From: Nematopogon swammerdamellus
Taxonomy: Eukaryota > Arthropoda > Insecta > Lepidoptera > Adelidae
Length of the DNA stretch: 64,000 nucleotides
Direction of reading: 5' to 3'
Assembly: GCA_946902875.1 (NCBI GenBank)
Contig: OX336343.1
Coordinates: forward strand, 13,761,361-13,825,360
A program made the position numbers and the translations under genes. Shown here one piece after another: positions 32,018 through 42,995 of the stretch. Within the stretch, counting starts at the first letter, position 1, and each line of letters starts with the position of its first letter. The notes beneath the pieces were generated by a model, which saw only the letters and a program-made list of their open reading frames with translations, searched no databases and was not told where the DNA came from.

Positions 32018-32462
32018 ACGACAGAGTGTCTACTTGATTTGCGGAGAAACAACAGAGTGTCTACTTGGTTTACGAATAACCGTCACTGTCTACTTGGTTT
32101 CCGACGAAACGACGAGTGTCCAGTTCACATGATTAACGAAGAAACGACAGTGTCTACTTGGTTTCCGAATAAACCACAGAATGTCTACTTGGTTTAAGAA
32201 AAACCGACTGAGTGTCTACTTGGTTTACGAAGAAAGAAGAGAGTGTCTACTTGGCTTACGAAGAACCGACAGTGTCTACTTGGTTTCCGAAGAAACGACG
32301 AGTGTCCACATGACGAAGAAACGACAGTGCCTACTTGGTTTCCGAATAAACGACAGAGTGTCTACTTGGTTTACGAAATACCGACTGAGTGTCTACTTGG
32401 GTTACGAAGAACCGACAGAGCGTCTACTTGGTTTTCGAAGAACCGAGAGAGTGTGCCTAGGT
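32018..32462 (+). repeat. Minisatellite, unit about 31 bp
   Basis: About 14 imperfect direct units of GAGTGTCTACTTGGTTTACG, then AAGAACCGACA. One or two units are deleted internally (GAGTGTCCACATGACGAAG). It is open in two frames on the plus strand because most units keep a period near a multiple of three, giving repeated STWF/VYLV-like peptides that I do not regard as a gene. Confidence 0.93.
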
Positions 32463-32797
32463 GTATCAGAGTCACAATGATATAAAGATATTGGATTTCA
32501 ATTGAGAGTATCATCGAATGAAAGTATTATAGAAAGCTGGGTGCTTCCCCCTCTACAGTGGGATAAACTCGGACTTTGCCATTCCAAGAGGCAATTATCC
32601 GAATAGAAAACCGATATTGGGATAACGTAACGAGGAAAAGCATAATAGAAAGTTATATTGCGGAATGTCGAATACTTACTTTGTCACAATATTTTTAACC
32701 TAATCATCAAATCAGGAATTTTATTCCTTTTTACACGACTAAGGCGAAGCCAAAAATGAAGGTTAGGATTTCAGCAGCGTATGGATGGGTGTATTTT
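32463..32797. other. Unassigned
   Basis: Nothing was recognised. Confidence 0.3.
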
Positions 32798-33205
32798 TAG
32801 GGTTCCGTATCCGATACGGGACCCTATTACTAAGCCTACGCCGTCTGTCTGTCTGTCTGTTTGTCTGTCCGTCCGTCCGTCTGTCCGAGGGCTGTATCTC
32901 TTAAACTGTAATAGGTAGCCCGTTGAAATTTTCACAGAATATGTGTTATTTTGGCCGACATAACAACAAATAATAAAAATAACAAAATGTAAAAAATTCA
33001 CAGGGGTTCCCATAGAAGAAACCAAAAAGTGTATGCGCGCGCGCCATCTACCGAGTAGATTATGAAGCATTTTAACTAATCATGATATTTAACTAATATG
33101 AAGCATTTCATAACACCATAGATGGCGTGAGTGGCGCTAGCCATGACATGGCGATACGGAACTCTCGGTGCGCGAGTTCGACTCGCACTTGGCCGGTTTT
33201 TTTTA
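32798..33205 (+). repeat. Dispersed repeat AGGGTTCCGTA...CTTGGCCGG
   Basis: Starts AGGGTTCCGTATCCGATACG, then (GTCT)n/(GTCC)n at 32840-32885, GTTGAAATTTTCACAGAATA, and ends GTGCGCGAGTTCGACTCGCA, then CTTGGCCGGTTTTT. A second copy is at 47804-48095 and a partial one at 42330-42665. It is a non-coding family that I associate with lepidopteran genomes. The GCGCGAGT..GACTCGC end can form a small hairpin. Confidence 0.85.
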
Positions 33206-33740
33206 TTGAACCTGACATGGATGATGGCACTAGAACTAAAAGGATTCAAAATTAGAAATACTTTATTGCTCCATAACATTTTACAGTAACAAATTATAAA
33301 TAATTTACATGAGGGGCAAAGGCGGACTTATTCCTTACAGGGATTTCTACCAGTCAATCTTTAGATGTTTGAGAATCGTATGTAAATAAAATAAATTACG
33401 AAAATACAACCAAACCACAAACATATCAAATAACAAGAAAAGTTAACGAAAATCGTTATAATGCGATATAATATAAGAATACGAGCTCGATTACAGCATT
33501 TAAGATCAACTTTCTTTGTTATTTCATTCGTTTTCGTGGTCGCATTTTATGAACATTTTATTTTATACATCTGTTATGTATTGAAATGTTTGTTAAGAGT
33601 AATTTGGATAAAAATTTTCTTTATAGGGGTAAGTATTTAAATTCGAATGTATATTTTATAAGCCTAGCACTCTCTCTCTCTCTCATTATGAGTTCACATA
33701 AGTACCTAAAGCTACATTCAAAGGGACAAAGAAAATTATT
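33206..33740. other. Unassigned AT-rich sequence
   Basis: Nothing firm was recognised. A short CTCTCTCTCTCTC run lies at 33670-33683. Confidence 0.35.
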
Positions 33741-33935
33741 CTTATTAAGAATAATTTCCCCCCCCCCCTCCAAGTACAGCCTCGGATCCTTCAAGAGGGG
33801 CGTGAATGAGCACCTGTCAGGCCGGCCGCGGCATGGCATTCGCAACCCCCGCATACGACCGAATGTACATGGGCATCGTTAGATACCTTTTGGGTGGCTC
33901 GGCGCCATATGTCGCGCTATCAATAAAAAAAATTG
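33741..33935 (+). mobile_element. LINE 3' end, 5'-truncated
   Basis: The frame reads PPPSKYSLGSFKRGVNEHLS, then GRPRHGIRNPRIRPNVHG and a stop, the tail of a LINE RT protein. A 3' UTR (GTGGCTCGGCGCCATATGTC) and AATAAAAAAAA follow. The same tail is at 1296, 39640 and, as the upstream part, at 61117. Confidence 0.8.
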
Positions 33936-34776
33936 CAGAACCACCTAATTACGTATACAACTAAATTAAATAAATCTTAAATTTAATTTACAATAAATTC
34001 AAGAAATTTAGGGTAGCAGATGTTGCCGTGTACAACTGTAGGTAGGTCTCTCAGAAGTGGTAGTTTAACCAGTCAGGAAAACACCACCTCAATATTCTTC
34101 ACCTCCGTGACCGCAATGAATCAAGATCGGTCGAAAAGGCTATGAAGAAAACATTCGTGTTTTTCGACATTACGGCACAGAATAGAAAAGAGTACTCCGT
34201 ACAGAAGCTGCTCTGTACAAACACTCACAAAGAAATAGCTACTCTGCGACGACGCGATAAAGTACAAATTGACTCGCACAGAGCTGCATGCCTAAACACG
34301 ATAACTGCCTACATTTCGCTTCTCTTTCTGTCGTGTAACTCTATCTCGAAAGCGCGTCGTTCAGCGCGTCTAAGGGCTGTGTCTTTCTGCTGTCTTATTG
34401 TGAGGAATAAAATGAAGATGATACCTACCAACTTTTATCGTTCTAGCTACCAACGATACGATATTTAGGTACGGCAAATTCATGCGAACAAATTCATGCA
34501 TGCGTTAGCGTCACAATTAGTTTCTCACATCGAAGCGTGCATTGCGTGCAACCTTCCAGTGATAGTTTTGTTTGATCAATAAATTTAATGATCAATGATC
34601 ATCTACAATGTACCTATTATCCTTATACAAATTAGGCCATACATACCACGCTGTTCGGCGTCATCTAACTAATGTTATTGGCAATATGATATTATTTTTA
34701 AATCTATGACCTCCTACTAATATGAATAAATAAATTACTAGAAATAAATCAAAATGCTACTAAACAAAACACTTAC
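33936..34776. other. Unassigned; possible intron of the THAP exon
   Basis: The plus ORF at 34142-34468 has no recognisable domain, and the reverse strand shows no second THAP exon. If the THAP exon is real, this is the beginning of its first intron. Confidence 0.3.
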
Positions 34777-34874
34777 CTTTCTTCGTCTCTCGGCAATGAA
34801 AAAAAAGACAAGTTTTCATTTGTCTTTTGACTTTTGCACCCGTCCACTGCACAATAATTACGTGATTTCGACAT
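34777..34874 (-). CDS. THAP zinc-finger first exon (partial gene)
   Basis: Minus-strand ATG at 34872-34874 opens 32 codons plus 2 bases, then a strong donor AG/GTAAGTG at 34776-34771. The peptide has MSKSRNYCAVDGCKS, then NLSFFSLPRDEE. In THAP domains the start M...C-A-V-x-G-C-x(n)-SF-x-x-x-P-K/R-D is diagnostic of the first half of the C2CH zinc finger. The remaining C-x2-H pair and AVP motif must lie in a later exon, which I did not find to the left. THAP proteins bind DNA, as host transcription factors or as P-element-like transposases. It lies antisense in the 39-kb TARP intron, so it is a nested gene, a stranded exon, or the N-terminus of a THAP-bearing transposon. Confidence 0.7.
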
Positions 34875-37336
34875 TTTCTAAATTCGAAAGCGCCACGCGC
34901 CCGGTCTGGCTGGATAGCAGCAGCCCACTGTTAATTGTAGATTAGTCGGTACGCCAAGCGGTAGGCATTTAACTCGCGACCTTGAGCGAGTGACGAAGGC
35001 CTGATTACGGGCGTGGAGGTGAAAGACAACCATGTTAATTTATTTAAAATAAAATATAATATAATTTTAATTAAGCTTTCTTTCTAGCAACAATCTTTCA
35101 TTTCAGAAAAATTTGAATACGTTCAGTCAGTGTTCAGAAAAATGATGAAATCATAAAGAAATGAAGGCATTAAAGAAAATCAGTTTTCACCAAAAGTAAG
35201 AATTTTCCCGAATTGTAAATTTACAGGAGGCGAGAGAAGCTTCGTAGGTATTTTTCCTTTTCCCTCTTTGCCTTATTGTATCACAACTCATTTAAATGTT
35301 AAGGACTTCTTCCCTTAATCCGTTTTGAAATACAAATTTATATCAAAGACTCTACATATTTCGAGCTCCCCACGCATACCATTAAGGGCTTCGGAGACAC
35401 CCCTTCATTAGCATATTAATAACGTATAAAAATATTATTTTTAATAAATTCTCCTCTCATAAATAATTCGATAGTCGTATTTTCTTATATTATTCTTTTC
35501 TTTTCCATATTAGAAAAGAAAAGAAAATAGAAAATATTTTTATTTCAACATAGTGACACAAACAACAAGAAACAAAAACAAACTAGTTACTTATACATAA
35601 TATTTTACAATTCACTTTGGTGAAAATGGCCTACCGCAGCGCAATGTGCCTATGCCTAGGGACACATTGGTGCTGTTTTTAAGCCTAGCCAATAAGCGCT
35701 TAGCTCCTAATACACATTAGGTATAACATAAAATATTACAATTAGTGTAGGATATGGTGTGAAAAAGAGAATGTAAGGTACTTAACTAATGAGATAACTA
35801 TAATATAATTATTTGCCGTTGCCAGTTGGTTGACAACATAAATGAAATGAAATGAACAAACCAAAAAAATAGAAAATTGTAGGAAGGTATACAAGTGTAA
35901 ATTGATTTTCATCATCATCATCATCATCATCAGCCTGTATCGGTCCACGGCTAATGTCATTTTATGTAATTCTTTCAAATTGTATATATTGCTGTGTTGC
36001 ATTTAGTTATGTTATTCTGTTGTGCTGTATATTTTTTTCTGTTCTTTTTGTAATTATTCTGTTTTTGGTGTTATTATAAGGTATTGTTTTATGTAGTTAT
36101 TTATAGTGTTAGTCTTTGTTTGTAGATAAAAAAAAGTATCGTGTTTATGTTTCTTAGTGTTCTATATTTATTACTCTGGGACCATCTGAAAAACAGTGCT
36201 ATAGGTCGCCTTGTGCACCTATAGCACATGCTGAGATGGTTCCATATTGTCATTACTTGTGTTGTTAATTTAGGTTTTACGTGTATAAGTTCTTCTTGTA
36301 ATGTTTTCTTTTCTTTGTGTATACCTATGTATAATGACAATAAATAATATTTTTCTCCATTTCTTCTCTTCTTTTTCTTTATTTGACAAGGTGATACATA
36401 GATATATTATAGACTTTCCCCATATTTCTCAATATGGATTTATCTTTAGCCTCTGTCCTTAAACAATTTAATTAACTATGTTACTAGATTTTAAATTGTT
36501 CCAAGTGAAGTGATAAATTATATATACGAAGAGAAAAGCCACACATCGGACAGCTATTATATAGTCCGAACTAATTTAACCTGTATGCTCCCGCGTTATA
36601 ATATGTCTACAGCCCCCAGACTCCCGCATGGGCGTGGCCCGCGGACGGCGCGCGCGCACATGAGCGCCGACCTCGACATAAACGCAGATATTTCGGAAAC
36701 TAATAAAGTTAGATCTATAAACTCTTCTGTCCTAGAAAGCCTAGAAAATTTCCTAAAATCCATGTGAAACAGTGAGGCTTACCTTGTTTAGAAGTACCAG
36801 ATATTTTAGATAGAAAAAAAAATCCCAAAAAAAATTTGAAAAATTCATTATAATATAAATTCAAAACATACCTTTACAATATTTATATTAGAATACTCGT
36901 AAAGAAACATACTTTTAGAAATAGTAAAGTATAAATACGTTTTCTTTACAGAAATCGGCGAAATCGGATGTTCAACATGAACATCCTGAGAGCATCAGGA
37001 CAGTCCGAGATGGCACGCGCGTGATATTTTTTACCAATTTTATAAATATATTATTTGAACTAAACCTTCTTTTATTTTGCAACTGGTCGTATGTTTGTAT
37101 AATAATGCGAAGAAAATTGGAAAAATAAGCTATATTTCCATGAAAAATATGCCCTCAAAGTCATTGTTTACACATTTCATACAAAAATAAACAAACATTT
37201 TTGAGCGACGAAAAATATGACTTTTGTCGCCAACCGAGCTCGTACTGCACCTTCTATAGGTAGAATAACATATAAATAACACGTTTTACTTACCTTTTCC
37301 TGAAAGATCCGCTTGAAAGCACTTATCAATCAATCA
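34875..37336. other. Unassigned, several repeat traces
   Basis: (CAT)n at 35909-35930 is followed by CAGCCTGTATCGGTCCACGG, a dispersed lepidopteran motif. A CTATAGGTGCACAAGGCGACC-type hairpin lies at 36200-36230. An isolated GC-rich piece at 36590-36700 lies in an 85-codon plus frame (36510-36767) without domain similarity. A minus-strand donor-like AAAAG/GTAAGT lies at 37297-37303. None of these is strong enough for a gene call. Confidence 0.35.
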
Positions 37337-38116
37337 ATCAATCAATACTAATAATAAATCTGTAAGGGATGGTCATGGAGTAAGTTGCTTTGTTTTAGGA
37401 AATATTGAGTTTGTAGCCTCTTTGTATGATACTAAAGCTAAATTGACGATTTTTAGAAATCTTTTCTGTATGTATGTATGTATGTATGTATGTTCCGCCA
37501 TAACTCTTTAACCGATCATCCGAATTCGATGAAAATTTGTACAAGCACATTTAAATATATGGGACACAGGATAGGCTATATAAAATTCAGTTCCGGTTAC
37601 GCTAAGATGTGGCTCCCATACAAACCGATATGTTCAATCCGCGCGCCTTAGTACTATACATACTACATAGGTATTTACCGAGCGAGCGGCAGTTGGCGGC
37701 GGCAGCGCGGAGGCGGCGCGCGGGAGGCGCGGCCTATAAACTCAACAGCGAACCGAGCAGCCGCACTATATTCCTCTTTCACGCAAAAACTACTGAACAG
37801 ATTTTGATGAGCCTTTACAGTACTATAGCTTATACATCAAAAAGGCTTTAATTTATAAAGACATTATGCGAAATTAAAGCTTTAGAATGTGATGTACTCC
37901 GATCAAGACAAATTATGACAAATGAAGATACCAACTGAAGTTATATGAACTGAAAATAATTATATCAAATGATATTATAGATTTCGAAATTATATGAATA
38001 ATTATTAAAAAATTTAATAATTCTGTTATGTTATATTGTTTCTGTTTGAATAATAATTAATAACTAAATAATTAAAACCTAACTAACAAATGTATAACAT
38101 TGATAAAATTAACCTA
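37337..38116 (+). repeat. 780-bp tandem duplication, unit 1
   Basis: Starts TCAATCAATACTAATAATAA, then ATCTGTAAGGGATGGTCATG; contains (ATGT)n at about 37468-37492, ACTCTTTAACCGATCATCCG and a GC-rich block (37680-37740); ends in ATTAACCTAA. It repeats at +780 with apparently one base difference. The first 280 bp are the 5' part of the Helitron-like family complete at 43856-44244. The 80-codon ORF in it is not convincing. Confidence 0.95.
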
Positions 38117-38896
38117 ATCAATCAATACTAATAATAAATCTGTAAGGGATGGTCATGGAGTAAGTTGCTTTGTTTTAGGAAATATTGAGTTTGTAGCCTC
38201 TTTGTATGATACTAAAGCTAAATTGACGATTTTTAGAAATCTTTTCTGTATGTATGTATGTATGTATGTATGTTCCGCCATAACTCTTTAACCGATCATC
38301 CGAATTCGATGAAAATTTGTACAAGCACATTTAAATATATGGGACACAGGATAGGCTATATAAAATTCAGTTCCGGTTACGCTAAGATGTGGCTCCCATA
38401 CAAACCGATATGTTCAATCCGCGCGCCTTAGTACTATACATACTACATAGGTATTTACCGAGCGAGCGGCAGTTGGCGGCGGCAGCGCGGAGGCGGCGCG
38501 CGGGAGGCGCGGCCTATAAACTCAACAGCGAACCGAGCAGCCGCACTATATTCCTCTTTCACGCAAAAACTACTGAACAGATTTTGATGAGCCTTTACAG
38601 TACTATAGCTTATACATCAAAAAGGCTATAATTTATAAAGACATTATGCGAAATTAAAGCTTTAGAATGTGATGTACTCCGATCAAGACAAATTATGACA
38701 AATGAAGATACCAACTGAAGTTATATGAACTGAAAATAATTATATCAAATGATATTATAGATTTCGAAATTATATGAATAATTATTAAAAAATTTAATAA
38801 TTCTGTTATGTTATATTGTTTCTGTTTGAATAATAATTAATAACTAAATAATTAAAACCTAACTAACAAATGTATAACATTGATAAAATTAACCTA
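38117..38896 (+). repeat. 780-bp tandem duplication, unit 2
   Basis: Nearly identical to unit 1. The difference I see is AAAAGGCTATAATTT instead of AAAAGGCTTTAATTT near 38625. The short CAATCAAT repeats at the junction suggest unequal exchange or replication slippage. Confidence 0.95.
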
Positions 38897-39581
38897 ATAA
38901 ATAAATAAAGACATTGTGTAAATTTGCCCAAATATCGATAAATGTCAAGTAAGTCGGAAAAAATCCTGCCTTCTGAGACCTATCTCGGCGTGCGCTGCAT
39001 AAACCGTTAGAGTTACACGAAGATAGTGTATGGTGAGGTAGTTTCTCTAAAATAGTTCTAAAAAAAAGTCCGCGACAGCATATATCTTTATGTATCTTTA
39101 CTTTACACCTTTTATGTGGAAGCCACTATAGCCAAAATAGTGAACCAAAAATACATTTAAATTGCATACTGTATTTACAATGCACATTTTATAGTTTTGA
39201 ATTAATTCTTATCAAAATACATACATATTTTTCGCTTCTGGTATTTAAAGTAGATAAACATTGGCTGTTACACTAAGTAATTTGGACAAATAGTTTAAAA
39301 GTTACGACGACGAGAATGTCTTGAGAGAAGCGCTGCGCTTCTCTCAGCGGGGGGCAGCGAGGCGAGGCGAATATGTTTGTATGAATTTCCTTCATAAAAT
39401 TTAAGCCGATCATCTAAATTCGATTAAAATTACTACACGCACATTTAGCTATACGAGACACAGGATAGGCTAAATAAAATTCAGTTCCGGATATGCTAAT
39501 AATGTGGAGTATTTTACTTAGTTAGGTAGGTATCTAAAGTATTTGATTTATTTTAATTGAATTTTCTTATTTTAATATCGA
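38897..39581. other. Helitron-like fragments
   Basis: The block at 39400-39505 (AAGCCGATCATCTAAATTCG, then ACACAGGATAGGCTAAATAA) is an internal piece of the same Helitron-like family. A GAGAAGCGCTGCGCTTCTC palindrome lies at 39325-39343. The rest is unassigned. Confidence 0.5.
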
Positions 39582-41140
39582 TAGCTTTTTCCCGCGGATT
39601 CGCTCGCGTGAAATTCGTATTTCATAAGAAGAAACTAAGTACATCACATAATGTGAAGGTGCACCTAGCCGGCCGACATGGTATTCGCAGCCCCCGTAAA
39701 TATTCGAATGCCCGTGGGCGCCGTCGAACTACACCTCTGCGTTAGTCTGGCGAGCGCGATATGTCGAGCTTCCCATAAAAAAAAAAAAAGTAACTTAGGC
39801 CGGGACCGGACGGCGAACAGGAAGAGGTTAAACCGTTTCGAAGAAAATAAGCAACAAAGGGCGAGGCCGAAGGCCGAGCTGCGTTCAGGAAGACCTTCAA
39901 CCTTCTCGAAGAAAGTAAGTAACTGAGGGCGAGGCCTAAGGTCGAGCTGCGTTCAGGAAGACTATAATCCTTCTCGAAGAAAGTAAGTAACTAAGGGCGT
40001 GGCCGAAGGCCAAGCTGTATTCTGGAAGACACTAAACCTTCTCGATGACAGTAAGTAACTATGGGCGATAGTTACTTACTTTCTTCAAGGCGGTTTATAG
40101 TCTTCCTGAACAAAGCTCGGCCTTCGGCCTCGCCCTCAATTACTTAATTTCTTCGAGAAGGTTTATGCTCTTCCTGAACGCAGCTCGGCCTTCGGCCTCA
40201 CCCATTTACTTTCTTCGAGAAGGTTTATGGTCTTCCTGAACGCAGCTCGGCCTTCGGCCGCGCCCTCAGTTAGGTACTTACTTTCATCAAGAAGGTTTAT
40301 AGTCTTCCTGAACGCAGCTCGGCCTTCGGCCTTGGACACGATTACTTAATTTATTCGAGAAGGTTTATATTCTTCCTGAACGCAGCTCGGCCTTCGGCCT
40401 CGCCCTTAGTTACTTACTTCTTCGAAAAAGTTATCGTCTTCCTGAACGCAGCTCGGCCTTCGGCCTCGCCCTCAGTGACTTACTTTGTTCAAGAAGGTTT
40501 ATAGTCTTGCTGTACGCAGCTCGGCCTTCGGCCTCGCCCTCAATTACTTACTTTCTTTGAGTAGGTTTATCGTCTTCCTGAACGCAGCTCGGCCTTCGGC
40601 CTCGCCCTCAATTACTTAATTTCCTCGAGAAGGTTTATAGTCTTCCTGAACGCAGCTCGGCCTTCGGCCTCGCCCTTAGTTACTTACTTTCTTCGAGAAG
40701 GTTTATGTTCTTCCTGAACGCAGCTCGGCCCTCGGCCTCGCCCTCTGTTATTTACTTCTTCGAAAAGGTTATCGTCTTCCTGAACGCAGCTCGGCCTTCG
40801 GCCTCGCCCTCAGTGACTTACTTTCTTCAAGAAGGTTTATAGTCTTGCTGTACGCAGCTCGGCCTTCGGCCTCGCTCTCAATTACTTACTTTCTTTGAGT
40901 GGGTTTATCATCTTCCTGAACGCAGCTCGGCCTTCGGCCTCGCCCTTAGTTACTTACTTTCTTCGAGAAGGTTTACTGTCTTCCAGAATGCAGCTCAGCC
41001 TGAAGCCTCGCCGTTAGTTACTTACTTTATTTGAGAAGGTTTATCGTTTACCTTACTTAACGCAGATCGGCCTTAGTTACTTACTTGCTTTCTTTGAAAT
41101 ACGAATTTCACGCGAGCGAAGCCGCGGGCAAAAGCTAGTA
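39582..41140. mobile_element. Foldback element with inverted 70-bp arrays
   Basis: The left end TAGCTTTTTCCCGCGGATTC, then GCTCGCGTGAAATTCGTAT is the inverse of the right end ATACGAATTTCACGCGAGCG, then AAGCCGCGGGCAAAAGCTA. Inside, about 3 direct units (GGGCGAGGCCGAAGGCCGAG, then CTGCGTTCAGGAAGAC) at 39840-40060 face about 14 inverted units at 40080-41020. The centre is near 40070. The unit is the same family as in 16915-18640. Each unit has its own GGCCGAAGGCC palindrome. Confidence 0.8.
39636..39790 (+). mobile_element. LINE 3' end fragment
   Basis: GTGAAGGTGCACCTAGCCGG, then GGTATTCGCAGCCCCCGTA, GAATGCCCGTGGGCG, and GCGCGATATGTCGAGCTTCC plus poly-A: another copy of the LINE tail of 33741, lying within the left part of the foldback element. 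Confidence 0.7.
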
Positions 41141-41965
41141 ATAAATAATTTTGCAGAGGTGCGTCACCTCGAAACTCGTGAGAAATATGAGAACAAAGAA
41201 ACTGTCAGCTGACAGCTAGCGTTCGTTTTATTATTCATAATTGGTCTTTGGAGACAAGTAAAAATGGTTAGTTCATAATTGCCAGTATCACTTATAGCCC
41301 CCATCAACGATTGAAAGAGCAATAGACCAATTCGTGCGACCGTAATTTGAGAATAAAGATGGGGTCCGTTTCGGACCCAAGATAATTGGCGGAAAAATAT
41401 ATGGGGACCGTTTCGTCTCCATAGGAGCATACAGGTAGGAACAAAGGAAATTAAATTTTAATTCAACGGAGGTCCGAGCCGGCTCGTCAGTGAATCGGCT
41501 TGATCCCACGAGACTATTAGACTTATTTATAGTCGTCAAGAGGCTTTAGTACTAGGGTTTCCCTTCAACCCTCTCGCCGGCGACTTGAAATACTCTCTTA
41601 AAACTTCATTACCCAATTTTATTCTCGTGTTCGATGATCTTAGATGATATCCAACCGTAACACCGACTTAGTCGGAATAATAACGTCGAGGTGTAATTAT
41701 TGTTAAATCACTCTAGTACCCAAACATTTAATGCTATTCCAATTTAATAAATTAATATTTCAACGAAATATTGGTTGATGAAATAAATAATTAGGAGGAT
41801 GGAAGAATGTGTACGTACACGTTACACGTTACGTTACGTAGAATTAACGTAACTATTTACTTACTTAAAGTATTTTGATAGAAACAGCGATATCGCGATA
41901 CACTTTTCATATACCTAGTTCATTAATTAAATAAATTGGTCAAGTGCGAGTTTTACTCACGCACG
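41141..41965. other. Unassigned
   Basis: A repeated 'GGGGNCCGTTTCG' motif occurs at 41360 and 41404, and TACGTACACGTTACACGTTA lies near 41810. No coding call is made. Confidence 0.35.
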
Positions 41966-42312
41966 GAGGGCTTAAGCTGGCCATGGACGATAGCGCCATC
42001 GCGTCAGTTGGAACCACGTCAGGCCAAAAACTGACCGTGTCAAATCCGTGAGCCAATATTTGGCGTGACGCCAACCACGGATTTCCGGGCGCATCATAAT
42101 CCATCGTGGCGTCATGCCATGGCTTCACGCCGCGCCGCCGTCGGCCCGTGCATGTGCGAACTCACATCCATTTCGGCTCAGTTCGTAGTAGACGACTGAC
42201 CACAATTTGGAGCGATCGTTCATTGGCTAATATTTTGGCACCACGCCATTTGTCGCCACGCCAGTTGTAATGAAGTCAATTGGCGCCATCGTCCATGGCG
42301 GGCTTTAGATCC
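41966..42312. mobile_element. MITE with CCATGGACGAT terminal inverted repeats
   Basis: The left end AAGCTGGCCATGGACGATAG, then CGCCATC mirrors the right end (reverse complement AAGCCCGCCATGGACGATGG, then CGCCAATT). The interior is rich in TTGGCGTGACGCCA-type palindromes and has no gene. Confidence 0.75.
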
Positions 42313-42709
42313 GGTATAGCGGATACCTGTCAAAAACCATATCCGTCTATCTTTTGTCTGTCTACGATGCAAACTACCTGTGGCGCCATCTATTATTATT
42401 TTTCTATGATTATTATATACTAGCGTGAATATGTACTCAGCGCGTTTTTTGTAAGGGGGCCCCTAACTTTTTTACTTTTTGCTTTTTTTATTATTTGTTG
42501 GCGTATCCGCCATAATAACACATACCTATTCTATGAAAATTTGCACCGCCTATCTATTACGGTTCAAAAGACACAGCCCTAGGACGTACGGGCAGACAGA
42601 CAGACAGACATGCAGACGGAGTAGGCTTAGTAACACGCATCTGTATGGATATGAAACCCTAAAAATGCAAGTTGGTTAGACGAAATAAATCTAATCGCCT
42701 ACACATCTA
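42313..42709 (+). repeat. Partial dispersed repeats
   Basis: The 42540-42665 block contains ACACAGCCCTAGGACGTACG, then (GACA)n and GTAGGCTTAGTAACA. This is the reverse-strand relative of the AGGGTTCCGTA repeat at 32798 together with its GAAAATTTGCACCG neighbour. The rest is unassigned. Confidence 0.5.
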
Positions 42710-42866
42710 CACTACTTACTTACACTAATATTATAAAGATGTAAAGTTTGTAAGTTTGAAGGTAGGAGGTAATCTCCGAAAATACTGATCAGATTTAAAA
42801 ATAAATTTACCAATATTTAGAATTTACATAGGCTATGCGAGCAAAGCCACGGGCAAAAACTAGTAT
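42710..42866 (+). mobile_element. Short Helitron-like element
   Basis: It begins TACACTAATATTATAAAGAT and ends GCGAGCAAAGCCACGGGCAA, then AAACTAGTA. The beginning and end match the two termini of the family seen at 43856-44244. The interior is about 100 bp and non-coding. Confidence 0.7.
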
Positions 42867-42958
42867 ATTATATTTTTATGTTTCTGGTTAGCAAGCGAGA
42901 ATGTATACATACATTCTCGCTTGCTAACCAGAAACATAAAAATATAATATACTAGTTT
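42857..42958. repeat. Perfect inverted repeat, 49-bp arms
   Basis: The left arm runs from AAACTAGTATATTATATTTT to GCGAGAATGTA, followed by the spacer TACA and the exact reverse complement. No mismatch was seen over 49 bp. The left arm starts in the last bases of the Helitron-like element. Confidence 0.97.
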
Positions 42959-42959
42959 C

Positions 42960-42995
42960 CATTTTATAAGTGGAACATGTTCCACTTATAAAATG
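42960..42995. repeat. Perfect 36-bp palindrome
   Basis: CATTTTATAAGTGGAACA is followed with no spacer by its reverse complement TGTTCCACTTATAAAATG. It is adjacent to the larger inverted repeat. Confidence 0.97.

Noticed and set aside
37609..38631. 80-codon ORF repeated in both 780-bp units
   Set aside because: Non-ATG start, composition from a GC-rich repeat block, and no domain. It is repeated only because the DNA is duplicated.
39840..41100. Regular direct repeats with palindromic core that might suggest a CRISPR array
   Set aside because: Eukaryotic context, spacers are not unique (whole 70-bp units repeat), arrays occur in both orientations, and there are no cas genes.
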